A stretch of DNA of 64,000 nucleotides from Undibacterium umbellatum (GTDB taxonomy: Bacteria > Pseudomonadota > Gammaproteobacteria > Burkholderiales > Burkholderiaceae_D). How positions within the stretch are numbered: the first letter of the stretch is position 1; the number at the start of each line of letters is the position of its first letter. A program made the translations under genes and the position numbers. Where the stretch lies: contig NZ_JACOFX010000004.1 of assembly GCF_014284125.1 (NCBI RefSeq), forward strand, positions 62,001-126,000, read 5' to 3'. The notes beneath the pieces are model-generated. The model searched no databases and was not told the origin of the DNA. It saw only the letters and a program-made list of their open reading frames with translations. This document shows, piece after piece, positions 1 to 8,296 of this stretch.

Positions 1-114
1 GCATATGCTTGCCTTGTCGCATATTTTTTGTTGAAACTATGAATTACCTTTACCAATCTGCATCACTATTTTTTCCATTGCCCGCTACCGCAAAACTGAT
101 CAAATAAGCTCCCC
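1..114. other. Non-coding left edge
   Basis: AT-rich stretch downstream of the MFS gene. No convincing coding frame, terminator or repeat is visible. It may be the 3' flank of a gene outside the window. Confidence 0.5.
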
Positions 115-1305
115 CTACCTCACCCCATAAACCGCCGACACCCGCGTCCCTACCACCAGCAAAAAATGCGTGACCGCACAGGCACTCAGTATCCACGCCA
201 GCGGTAAGCTACCCACCAGCGCCCCCGACAACACCAGGCTCACAGGCATCAGCAGTTTGAACAGCGAACCGGTGAGGCCGGATATGCGGCCTATGTAGCG
301 GCTGTCTGTACTCTCCTGGCGATAGCCCCAGACGCAGACATTGCCGATGACTGTGCAAAAGCTGTTGATGCTCAGTGCCAGCAACAACAAGGGGATGCTA
401 TTGCCCCAGGCCAACAAGAGCATGGAGCAGGCCTCGACGCCCAATTCCAGCGCCAGCAGGCGGCCCAGGCCAAAGCGCTGGCGCAGGCGGCTGGCGACCA
501 GGCCGCCGATGACGCCGCCTATGCCTGCCACGCCATACATCAGGCCGACTTGAGCCGCGCCCAGTTGCAACTGGTCACGGGCGCGAAACAAAAAGAGTAC
601 ATCTACCACGCCCGCGCTGCCATTGATGATGACCACCAGCCAGGCCATGTGCCACAGGGGTTTATTGGCGACCAGCACGCGCCAGCCATCGCGCCACTCA
701 TTCCAGAAACCATCGGGATCAGGCTTGCGCACTGGCAGTTGCAAATCCCTGAGCAACCAGGCGGCCAGCATCATCGCAACCATGGGCAACCACAGGCCCA
801 GGTCCATGCGTATGGCAATCACAGCGCCCGCCAAAGCCGGGCCAAGTATGCTGAAGACCTGGCTTAACACCGTCAACTGCCCGGTGGCGGGCAAGAGCAA
901 TTGTTCTGGCAGCATTTCTTTGAGCATACCCATGCGGCATATCGCATACAGGTAATGCAGGGTCATCAGCAGGAAGGCGGTGATGAAGAAAAATGACAGT
1001 GCCCGCGCACCATTATCCAGCAGCATTGCCTGCATGCCGGTTAACACGACGATGCCGACAATGGCAAAGCGCGCCCAGCGGCCCCGGTCTATGCGGTCTA
1101 CCCAAACACCGATGAACATTGCCAGCAGCAAGTTAGGCAACAACTCAACCGCGCGCATGCCCGTCATGACCCCGGCAGATTGCGTCAACTGGTAGAGTAT
1201 CAGCGGCATGGCCAGTTGATAGATTTGTGTGCCTAGCGAAAAGCTGATGGTCGATGCATACAGACGGCGAAAGTTGGCGTGTTGCCAAAGCGAAGGAGTG
1301 GACAT
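115..1305 (-). CDS. MFS transporter, probable exporter
   Basis: Encodes about 396 residues with roughly twelve hydrophobic segments. The motif GVWVDRIDRGRWAR after the second segment is the cytoplasmic loop 2-3 signature of the major facilitator superfamily, and the overall look is that of EntS/MFS_3-type exporters. The open frame extends 57 codons upstream to 1476, but that extension runs through an inverted-repeat element. The start at 1305 (MSTPSLWQHANFRRLY) gives a normal MFS N-terminus. It is divergent from an SgrR-like regulator. In enterobacteria SgrR controls the sugar exporter SetA, so a regulator-exporter pair is plausible here. The substrate is not predictable. Confidence 0.9.
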   Translation of the reverse strand: MSTPSLWQHANFRRLYASTISFSLGTQIYQLAMPLILYQLTQSAGVMTGMRAVELLPNLLLAMFIGVWVDRIDRGRWARFAIVGIVVLTGMQAMLLDNGARALSFFFITAFLLMTLHYLYAICRMGMLKEMLPEQLLLPATGQLTVLSQVFSILGPALAGAVIAIRMDLGLWLPMVAMMLAAWLLRDLQLPVRKPDPDGFWNEWRDGWRVLVANKPLWHMAWLVVIINGSAGVVDVLFLFRARDQLQLGAAQVGLMYGVAGIGGVIGGLVASRLRQRFGLGRLLALELGVEACSMLLLAWGNSIPLLLLALSINSFCTVIGNVCVWGYRQESTDSRYIGRISGLTGSLFKLLMPVSLVLSGALVGSLPLAWILSACAVTHFLLVVGTRVSAVYGVR

Positions 1306-1340
1306 GAAGGAATGCGAGAGAACCTGGTTAATCAATGTTT

Positions 1341-1504
1341 TAGTGGACTGTAACAATAGGAAACGAAGTGCCTGCCATGTGCGCAACGACCATGGCTGCG
1401 TTGCAAATGCTCGCGATAGCCCCGCTATCGCTGCGCTTTGCGCCTTGCCCTGATGCGTCGGGCGCATGTCTTTCACTTCCGTTTCCTACTGTTACAGTCC
1501 ACTA
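1341..1504. repeat. MITE-like element with 30-bp terminal inverted repeats
   Basis: The arms at 1341-1370 and 1474-1504 are inverted copies with about two mismatches and one inserted base. Both end in the dinucleotide TA, as expected for a TA target duplication of the IS630/Tc1 type. The interior of about 100 bp has smaller palindromes (for example around 1414-1430) and no coding capacity. It lies in the divergent promoter region between the MFS gene and the SgrR-like gene, so it may affect expression of both. Assignment as a MITE is inferred from structure only. Confidence 0.7.
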
Positions 1505-1577
1505 GCGTATATCAAAGGCGGAAAGACAAAAACGGATAGAATCAAGTATTTCTTTCCGCCTTTATTACGACACCAAG

Positions 1578-3269
1578 ATGCGCCTGCTTGATCACTTCCA
1601 GCGCCTGGCCGACTGGCACCCCAGCGCCCCTGCACCTGACCTGGCACAGATTGCTGCGGCCCTGTGCTGTAGCGAACGCAATGCGCGCACACTGCTCAAG
1701 CGCATGCAGGAGCAAGGCTGGATAGACTGGCAGCCAGGCAATGGGCGCGGTCATCGCTCACGCCTGCGCCTGTTGCAAGACCATGAAAGCCTGCGCCTGC
1801 AAAGACTGCATCACCTGCTGGCTGACGGCAAACTGGAAGCTGCCTTCGATGGCTTGCCCAGTGCGGGGCGTGAACGCCTCAAGCAATCGCTGCCCGGCTA
1901 TCTGGGCAGTGGCCGTGCTGGCACTTTGCGCATGCCCTTCTACCGCCCGCTGCATGCGCTGGATGCCATCCACATCAACCGCCGCACCGAGCAGCACATC
2001 ATCATGCAGATATGCGCTGGTCTGACCGAATATGATCGTGCCAGCGAACAAATCATCCCCGCACTGGCGCACAGATGGGATGCCAGTGCCGATGGCAGCA
2101 GTTGGGAATTTATCCTGCGGCCCGGCCTCCAATTCCACGATGGCCGCCCTGTGCGGGCCGAGGATGTGGTCTATTCCTTGCAACGCGCCCGTGATACCGC
2201 TGGCCCTTACCGCGCCATGTTTGCTCATCTGGCCAGCATCAGTGGTACTGAGCGCAGTGTGAAGCTGCAACTCAACAAACCCGATCATTTGCTGCTGCAC
2301 CTGCTGGCGCACCACGCCGCCGTGATCATGCCAGTGGATGATGACAAACGCGCAGATTTCGCCAGCCTGCCTATGGGTGCCGGGCCTTTTCGCCTGATAC
2401 GCAACAATGAACACCGGGCCACGCTCGCAGCGTTTGATGGCTATTTTCGCGAACGCGCTTTGCTGGATGAAATTGATTTATGGGTCGTGCCACATGGCAG
2501 CCCCTTGCCTGAAGTTGACCTGCATCTGGCGCATGCATCGCCTGATCAAGTACCTGCACCTGATGATAGCTGGTCGCGAATACGCGCGCTGGAACAAGGC
2601 TGTGACCTGGTCATGCTGAACCCGGCCCGCGCAGAATTTGCCACGCCTGCTGCACGCCTTACCATCGGTGCCTGGTTGCGCCCCGCTGCGGCAGAGTTGG
2701 CCGCAAAAGAAACCCGCCCCATGGCTTTTGGCATGCTGCCGCAGTGGAATCATTTACCTGAAAAAACGACGATAACAGCACCCACCTTGCCAGAACATCT
2801 GGACATAGTGACCTATGAGCTGGACAGCCATATAGCCCTGACCCATTGCGTCGCGGGCAGGCTGCGCGAGGCGGGAGCCGCCGTCACTATCCACATCCTG
2901 CCCTTTCCCGAATTTGGCCCCTACGGCTGGCGGGATTGGGCGGACGTCGTGATTGCTGGTGACGTACTCGACAATGACATGGAATTTGGCTTGTACAGCT
3001 GGCTGGCCGGAGAATCACTGGTCAAGCAAATGACGGACAAAACAGCGCGCAACTGGCTGGCGCTAGCCAGCACAAAAATCGCTGCAGAGGCAGACGCGAT
3101 AAAGCGCGCAGCATTCATCGAAGCCTGCTTCGCCCGTATGGTAAAACAAGCCTGGATACTACCCATGCGCCACACCCGCCACGGCATAGACTATGGCCCG
3201 CAACTCGGCGGCGTGACCCTGGCACGTTGTGGCTGGATGGATTTTCGCAAGCTATGGTTGCGGCCTTGA
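1578..3269 (+). CDS. SgrR-family transcriptional regulator with solute-binding domain
   Basis: 563 residues. Residues 1-110 form an SgrR-type N-terminal helix-turn-helix region (CCSERNARTLLKRMQEQGWI, then a basic GNGRGHRSRL segment). From about residue 150 to 450 the protein resembles the family 5 extracellular solute-binding domain (SBP_bac_5), with the typical QLWEFILRPGLQFHDG-like segment here reading WEFILRPGLQFHDGRPV. SgrR proteins are cytoplasmic regulators that use the binding-protein fold as a ligand sensor, and no signal peptide is present. The divergent MFS gene is the obvious candidate target. The ligand is unknown. Confidence 0.88.
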   Translation: MRLLDHFQRLADWHPSAPAPDLAQIAAALCCSERNARTLLKRMQEQGWIDWQPGNGRGHRSRLRLLQDHESLRLQRLHHLLADGKLEAAFDGLPSAGRERLKQSLPGYLGSGRAGTLRMPFYRPLHALDAIHINRRTEQHIIMQICAGLTEYDRASEQIIPALAHRWDASADGSSWEFILRPGLQFHDGRPVRAEDVVYSLQRARDTAGPYRAMFAHLASISGTERSVKLQLNKPDHLLLHLLAHHAAVIMPVDDDKRADFASLPMGAGPFRLIRNNEHRATLAAFDGYFRERALLDEIDLWVVPHGSPLPEVDLHLAHASPDQVPAPDDSWSRIRALEQGCDLVMLNPARAEFATPAARLTIGAWLRPAAAELAAKETRPMAFGMLPQWNHLPEKTTITAPTLPEHLDIVTYELDSHIALTHCVAGRLREAGAAVTIHILPFPEFGPYGWRDWADVVIAGDVLDNDMEFGLYSWLAGESLVKQMTDKTARNWLALASTKIAAEADAIKRAAFIEACFARMVKQAWILPMRHTRHGIDYGPQLGGVTLARCGWMDFRKLWLRP

Positions 3270-3306
3270 AGTATGTCAGCAAAACCGGTTAAGCAGGAAT
3301 AACTAA

Positions 3307-3390
3307 GTAGAAGTAGCGCTAGCCGCGAACGTTTTACCTTGTCTATCGTTGTTAGCTATATCAGGCATTCGCGGCTAAAGCCACTCCTAC
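3307..3390. repeat. REP-like inverted pair (GTAGGAGnGGCTTTAGCCGCGAA type)
   Basis: Two 23-bp units at 3307-3329 and 3368-3390 face each other, separated by 38 bp. Each contains the GGCTnnAGCCGCGAA core known from widespread proteobacterial REP sequences. A related pair lies at 34704-34768. It sits just after the SgrR-like gene and may act as a transcript-end structure. Confidence 0.65.
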
Positions 3391-3464
3391 AAAAAATCCA
3401 GCGCAACACCTGACGCACCTCACTTATTTCATTTACAATAAATCTTTGTTCATCAATTACTCAA

Positions 3465-4838
3465 ATGTCCATGCGCAAAATCATTCCCCTCCTCATGTTG
3501 TCAGGTGCACTCCATGCGTCTCTTGCTCATGCAGATCTTGACGCCGGATTTAAAGCGGCAGAGAAAAAGGATTTTGCAGCTGCACTCAAGGAATGGCAGC
3601 CACTGGCAGAAAAAGGCAATAACGTAGCGCAATTTCATCTGGGCGTCTTGTATGCAAAAGGCCAGGGGGTGCCGCAAAACTATGCCAAGGCCGCAGAATG
3701 GTATCGCAAAGCTGCCGACCAGGGATACTCCAGCGCACAGCACAACCTGGGTGCTTTTTACTATAAAGGGTGGGGGGTAACAAAAGATTATAAGCAGGCT
3801 TTCATTTTGTTCAGCAAAGCAGCCGCGCAGAATGTGCCCACAGCGCAATTCAGGCTTGGTGTCATGTACGAACTTGGGCAAGGTGTTCCTAAAAATTCTA
3901 CAGAGGCACTCATCTGGTTCCGCAAGGCAGCTGAGCTTGGCGATGCTGAGGCCCAAGTGCAAATGGGCCACATCTACTTTACTGGAACAGGTGTCACCAA
4001 AGACGAAGCGCAAGCGGCGGCATGGTTCCGCAAAGCGGCAGACCAGGGGGATGCCGATGGGCAGCTCAATCTGGCGTTTATGCTAAACAATGGCGAAGGT
4101 ATCAACAAAGATGCTCAACAAGCTTTTGAATGGTATCTCAAAGCAGCAGAGCAAGGCCGGGCCATTGCACAATACAATGTGGCGTTCATGTATGACAAGG
4201 GCCTGATAGTGCCGCAAGACCATGCAAAAGCCTTTACCTGGTATGGCAAAGCAGCAGAACAGGGAGACCGGTCCGCACAACTCAGTCTTGGATACCTGTA
4301 CAACCAAGGGCGTGGGGTAAAGCAGGATTATGCACAAGCGCTGGCATGGTACAGCAAGGCTGCCGCTCAAGGCGTTGCCACTGCACAATTCAACGTGGCA
4401 GCCATGTATCTCGACGGCGAAGGCGTGACACAGGATAACGCGCAAGCTTATAGCTGGTTTCACAAAGCCGCAGACCAGGGACATGCTGCCTCACAATTTT
4501 ATGTAGGCATTTTGCACCTAAATGGAACGGGCGCGCCCAGAGATTTTCCTTTGGCCTTAAGCTGGTTTCGTAAAGCTGCTGACCAGGGCAATGGCGATGC
4601 CCAGTTAGCATTGGCGGCAATGTACGAGAAAGGAGCCGCCGTATCACAAAACAAGGTAATAGCCTGCGCACTTTACACGCTGGCAGCCAGCTCGAATACC
4701 GAAGGTGCTAAAACAAGTCGCGACAAGATCCTTGCGACAATGTCTGAACAATCAGCCGATGCAGCGCAAAAACTGTCAATGCAGATGGCTGGGCCTGGCA
4801 ACCTGCTCAAGGCACTTGATCAGTATGTGCTACGGTGA
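3465..4838 (+). CDS. Secreted Sel1-repeat (tetratricopeptide-like) protein
   Basis: 457 residues. The N-terminus (MRKIIPLLMLSGALHASLAHA) is a Sec signal peptide ending in a good AxA cleavage site. From about residue 30 to 420 there are at least ten 36-residue Sel1 repeats, each with the pattern A..WYRKAA.QG...AQ..LG..Y..G.GV..D. Sel1 repeats form alpha-solenoids used for protein binding, often at the envelope. The specific partner is unknown. The downstream gene overlaps its stop codon by one base, so the two are probably co-translated. A second Sel1 protein lies at 8297. Confidence 0.88.
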   Translation: MSMRKIIPLLMLSGALHASLAHADLDAGFKAAEKKDFAAALKEWQPLAEKGNNVAQFHLGVLYAKGQGVPQNYAKAAEWYRKAADQGYSSAQHNLGAFYYKGWGVTKDYKQAFILFSKAAAQNVPTAQFRLGVMYELGQGVPKNSTEALIWFRKAAELGDAEAQVQMGHIYFTGTGVTKDEAQAAAWFRKAADQGDADGQLNLAFMLNNGEGINKDAQQAFEWYLKAAEQGRAIAQYNVAFMYDKGLIVPQDHAKAFTWYGKAAEQGDRSAQLSLGYLYNQGRGVKQDYAQALAWYSKAAAQGVATAQFNVAAMYLDGEGVTQDNAQAYSWFHKAADQGHAASQFYVGILHLNGTGAPRDFPLALSWFRKAADQGNGDAQLALAAMYEKGAAVSQNKVIACALYTLAASSNTEGAKTSRDKILATMSEQSADAAQKLSMQMAGPGNLLKALDQYVLR

Positions 4839-5371
4839 ATGTGTCAAGTACACAGATCAAAGCTACCCTTATGCAAAACATCCACCCCATCACCCGCGCC
4901 GATATCAGCAGGGGCACGATCATCATCACCGTCGGCATGCCGTATGCCAGCTTCGTCGACAAATTTGGCGAGAAGCATTCAGATCATCCCAGTGACTGGG
5001 ACAGCCCAGGCCCGGTAGAGCTTTGGTTTTTTGAGCTACCCTGGGGACATAAAATCACACTGGAATATCAGATCAGCATAGACCAGTGCAATATCTATCT
5101 GGACTTGTTGGAAATTGACGCCGTACTGGATTATCTTCAATTGCGCGCGTATGAATTTTACTTATGGACTGACAGTATCGATTACATCAAGAAGTTTCAT
5201 CCCGAAACGCAAACAGCATTGCAAGCCCATCACTTGTACCGGCTGGATGACAATGGCAACTGCATCCTCATGCAGACTTACGAAAGCTTCAGGGTCGCTG
5301 ACTATTACAGAAGACTGTATGAAGAGCGCGGGCATAAGCAGTTGTACAGTGTGGAACGGGCGGCAGAATAA
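4835..5371 (+). CDS. Hypothetical protein
   Basis: Up to 178 residues, probably soluble, with no signal peptide and no family I recognise. The first possible start is a GTG at 4835 that overlaps the stop codon of the Sel1 gene; an ATG at 4871 (MQNIHPITRADI) would give 166 residues and is a reasonable alternative. The sequence is rich in aromatic and acidic residues (for example YEFYLWTDSIDYIKKF). Overlap with the preceding gene suggests one operon. Function unknown. Confidence 0.75.
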   Translation: MNVSSTQIKATLMQNIHPITRADISRGTIIITVGMPYASFVDKFGEKHSDHPSDWDSPGPVELWFFELPWGHKITLEYQISIDQCNIYLDLLEIDAVLDYLQLRAYEFYLWTDSIDYIKKFHPETQTALQAHHLYRLDDNGNCILMQTYESFRVADYYRRLYEERGHKQLYSVERAAE

Positions 5372-5388
5372 TTTGGTTTAACTAATTT

Positions 5389-5409
5389 GTAGGGTGCGCC
5401 GTGCGCACC
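5389..5409. repeat. Short palindrome GTAGGGTGCGCCGTGCGCACC
   Basis: A palindrome of the GTAGGGTGCG...CGCACC type found between genes in many bacteria. Here it follows the hypothetical gene ending at 5371. Related short palindromes occur near 34787 and 51645. Confidence 0.45.
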
Positions 5410-5569
5410 AGATTTAGACAATATTAAGCTTGCATATAGAAATAAAATGTACCTTTGGCTTTGAGTGTTTACCGGAGACCGTGCGTGACATCCTGCATGC
5501 CAATAGCAAACATAAAAATCACGCAGAGAATTCCATAGGTTTTGCTATCTTTCAGGATAAATTTTCTTT

Positions 5570-5989
5570 ATGAAAAACAGTTACAACGACGCAGCGTTTT
5601 TCCTACTGCTTCATATCACAATCATTCTGTTCATGGTGGGAAGTCAGTTTCTGGGAATGAATTGGTCTTTCGCCGAGAGCAATGCCTTTGGGATCTTGCT
5701 GGCACACCCAGGCTTAGCAATGCTGCATTTATCTTTTTCCCTTTGCCTCTTATTTTTATTCTGGCTCAAGAACGAGAAAACACACAAACTGATGTTTTGC
5801 ATCGCACTGATTGGCTGTATTTACGGAGCCTACCTGATTATCTTCCATGCGATAGGTCTAGATTTTCTATTGATATTTGGTGCCAGCAGAATCATGCGCT
5901 TTAGCGCGCCAGTCGCACTGCGTGGCGGAACCGGCATATTTGCTAAGCCTATCCATCGAGCAGAAGATCATGCACAAAAAGAAAATTGA
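5570..5989 (+). CDS. Small four-helix membrane protein (copy A)
   Basis: 139 residues with about four hydrophobic segments (near residues 8-28, 45-68, 75-95 and 98-115). It is a paralogue of the next gene: both begin MKNxYxDA and share WSFxExN.FG, HPGL, FWLKNEKT.KLM and FxKPxHRA. The conserved LFLFWLKNEKT segment lies between the second and third helices. I do not recognise the family. The pair arose by tandem duplication. Both are probably inner-membrane proteins of unknown role. Confidence 0.75.
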   Translation: MKNSYNDAAFFLLLHITIILFMVGSQFLGMNWSFAESNAFGILLAHPGLAMLHLSFSLCLLFLFWLKNEKTHKLMFCIALIGCIYGAYLIIFHAIGLDFLLIFGASRIMRFSAPVALRGGTGIFAKPIHRAEDHAQKEN

Positions 5990-6064
5990 TCAAAAAATGA
6001 ATCTCAAAACATTCACACTAGCAGCATCGATACTTTGTTCTGGATTGCGCAGGTAAGGCTACCG

Positions 6065-6469
6065 ATGAAAAACAACTACAGCGATGCCGTGATTTTACTG
6101 GCACTTCATATTGCGACTATCCTGATCTTGATGGGTGGACAGCTACTTGGCGTGCATTGGTCTTTTACCGAAGAAAATAGATTTGGGCGCATGCTGACAC
6201 ATCCTGGGCTGGTGGCGATACATCTATTCTTTTCCACCAGCCTGTTATTTTTATTCTGGCTCAAGAATGAGAAAACATACAAACTCATGCGTGGCATTGC
6301 ACTGGCGGCCTGTATCTATGGGCTATTTCTGGCCTTTGCCGTTTCCATAGGTATAGATTTTGTACTGGCGTTTGGAGCAGGCAGGCTATTGCGTTTTGGC
6401 GCACCAGTGGCATTGAATAGCGAAGCTGGCGTATTCTCCAAGCCCACCCATCGTGCTGATGGAAATTAA
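6065..6469 (+). CDS. Small four-helix membrane protein (copy B)
   Basis: 134 residues from the ATG at 6065, chosen because it aligns with the start of the upstream paralogue (MKNNYSDAVILLALHIATI versus MKNSYNDAAFFLLLHITII); an in-frame extension to 6035 is unlikely. Four predicted membrane segments, conserved FLFWLKNEKTYKLM loop and C-terminal SKPTHRA. It is about 76 bp downstream of copy A on the same strand. Function unknown. Confidence 0.75.
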   Translation: MKNNYSDAVILLALHIATILILMGGQLLGVHWSFTEENRFGRMLTHPGLVAIHLFFSTSLLFLFWLKNEKTYKLMRGIALAACIYGLFLAFAVSIGIDFVLAFGAGRLLRFGAPVALNSEAGVFSKPTHRADGN

Positions 6470-6503
6470 AGCAATCTACAAAACAGTACGGCATACGTAA
6501 ATC

Positions 6504-6857
6504 ATGCATACCCATATTAAAGATCCTGCAGCATTTTTTCTTGCACTTGGCGGTATGCATGACGCCAGGTTTCATGTGAGAGTCAATCAGTCAGATGAGA
6601 CATTGATGATTGATGTGGACGACATCTATCTCAACTTCCTTGATTTGCCTGAGTATCCTGGAAAACAGAACTCTACTTTTACTTTTTTCGATGTAGAAAA
6701 TATCTGCTTGGATTTTGCGGTGGAAGACAGTATCAATTGCCGCATTTATGACATAACGATTAAGAGCGAGAAAGATTCGTGCAGAGATACTCTGATAATG
6801 TCCATCTCACCAGGCGGGCAACTCGCTTTTGATTTTTCTACTGTAAGGCGAGATTAG
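6504..6857 (+). CDS. Hypothetical protein
   Basis: 117 residues, soluble and acidic, with alternating beta-like segments (DETLMIDVDDIYLNFLDL, FFDVENICLDFAV). The pattern of a short protein reporting on a ligand-like region is reminiscent of many single-domain unknowns, but I recognise no named family. It follows the membrane-protein pair by 34 bp and could be in the same transcript. It converges with the next gene. Confidence 0.65.
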   Translation: MHTHIKDPAAFFLALGGMHDARFHVRVNQSDETLMIDVDDIYLNFLDLPEYPGKQNSTFTFFDVENICLDFAVEDSINCRIYDITIKSEKDSCRDTLIMSISPGGQLAFDFSTVRRD

Positions 6858-6882
6858 AGTACGCTGTATTCACCCTATAAAT

Positions 6883-7197
6883 TTACGAACAGCCACTCTC
6901 AAAGTCAGTAATCACTCGATCAAAAAAAGCACGCAAGCAAGCGGTAGAACAAAAGAAAGCGTCATTGATGTCATCAAATAGTGTCAGTGGATTGCCTGAT
7001 TCAGTCACACCATGATCTAACAGGCTGACAGAAGTAATGACATCTGCGGGCGCAAAAGAATCTGTATTACCAATTCTTTCCATCGCATTGATTGAAAAAC
7101 AAATAAATTTCCCGTCAGCGAGCTTACCGCAGTTGCCACAGGTTCCACTTGCGGGGAAAAATCTGCCTGTTTTGTGTGTTTGTAGAGGATATTTCAT
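6883..7197 (-). CDS. Hypothetical protein with two CxxC-like pairs
   Basis: 104 residues from the start MKYPLQTHKTGRF at 7197; a longer frame begins at 7260. An N-terminal CGNCGK motif and a C-terminal CSTACLRAFFD motif could form a zinc-binding site, like TRASH or MYM-type fingers where a final Cys-x3-Cys pair precedes aromatic residues. That is an inference from spacing only. It lies between convergent and same-strand neighbours with no clear operon partner. Confidence 0.6.
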   Translation of the reverse strand: MKYPLQTHKTGRFFPASGTCGNCGKLADGKFICFSINAMERIGNTDSFAPADVITSVSLLDHGVTESGNPLTLFDDINDAFFCSTACLRAFFDRVITDFESGCS

Positions 7198-7285
7198 ATT
7201 TTGGAATGAGCATATGCCGGCAAGTATTGACGCGCGCGGCACGCCAAGATTAGCAAGCAAGGTCTATATCTGTATTGCCCTCATC

Positions 7286-7840
7286 TTAACGCATCCCCGC
7301 ATCAAACAAAAACGGCAGCAGCCGCGCGATATTGCGCGCGTCGTCTATGCCTCGGTGTGCGGTGCCGGCAAATTCCAGCCCGGCATGGCGTATTGCCTGC
7401 CCCAACCCCAGTTTCTTGCTCAGATTAAAACGCTCAGACATCAAAGGCTTGAGGTTGATGTGCGGTGCGCCTATGGGATTGGGGATGCGGTGGAATGCAC
7501 AATCCTGCTGAAATTGCTTGCGGTCATAATCGCCCCAGGAACAGAACACGAAACCCTGGTATTGATACAGCCATTTTTTAACCTGTGCGGCCACGTCCTT
7601 GAATAAAGGCGCGCTGTCCACGTCATGTTGTTGTATGGAGGTGAGTTCTGTGCAAAAGCTGGTCAGAACTGGATATCTGACCGGCCGCACAAATCGCTGG
7701 AATTCGCTGACAACTTGAAATTGGCGTGCTTCGACCATAACAGCGCCGAATTCGATGATTTCCATCTGCTCACGCGGCACACTGCCCTGGTCGCAGCAGG
7801 TGGCTTCAAAGTCGATGACGAGGTAATAATTTGTTTTCAT
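7286..7840 (-). CDS. DEDDh 3'-5' exonuclease, ERI-1/KapD type
   Basis: 184 residues. The DEDDh catalytic set is visible: Asp10 and Glu12 in VIDFEATCC (Exo I), the Asp of SWGDYDRKQF (Exo II), and His and Asp in AHRGIDDARNIARL (Exo III). The length and arrangement match the single-domain exonucleases of the ERI-1/KapD/Snipper group, which trim RNA 3' ends or degrade short nucleic acids using two metal ions. The substrate here is unknown. The N-terminus MKTNYYLVIDFEAT leaves no room for another start. Confidence 0.9.
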   Translation of the reverse strand: MKTNYYLVIDFEATCCDQGSVPREQMEIIEFGAVMVEARQFQVVSEFQRFVRPVRYPVLTSFCTELTSIQQHDVDSAPLFKDVAAQVKKWLYQYQGFVFCSWGDYDRKQFQQDCAFHRIPNPIGAPHINLKPLMSERFNLSKKLGLGQAIRHAGLEFAGTAHRGIDDARNIARLLPFLFDAGMR

Positions 7841-8296
7841 ATTTTTCTTATTGTTGGGCGCGCAAAGTCGCAGGCACAGGCCATGCTGCCACGCGCATTT
7901 TTAAAGTTTTCTGAAAAGAGATTCAGATTTTATATCGCAAGTATTTTTTGATGTCTGCAGAGCGAATTGCTGTGTGACATCTTGCTGAACATGTCATGCT
8001 TGTTGTGTCGCACCAGCTATTGTTAACTTCTTTTTTAGGCTGGCCAACATATCCGGGATGGGTCTTGATCACATAAGGCGGTAATGCTGCGATGGACGGA
8101 TTGTAGCAAGGGCTGCTTGAGGAAAGAAAGCTTTTTTGCATTTGATGTTGTGAGTTTGCTGCATACAAACCCACGCTTTTGCATGGTTTGTGCTGACTGC
8201 CATTCACATTCTTTTAGCAAAAAAACTCATGGAAGGCCAGTTCGTTCATTGCCATATCTGCTACTATCGTCCATATGATCCCGTCTTGATTGCGCC
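7841..8296. other. Intergenic region between divergent genes
   Basis: 456 bp between the exonuclease gene and the Sel1/Q-rich gene, which diverge. It should hold both promoters. Short open frames here have atypical composition. I see no repeat or clear terminator. Confidence 0.5.

Noticed and set aside
1371-1473. Small RNA inside the first MITE-like element
   Set aside because: Only palindromes are visible. There is no promoter or terminator to support a transcript.
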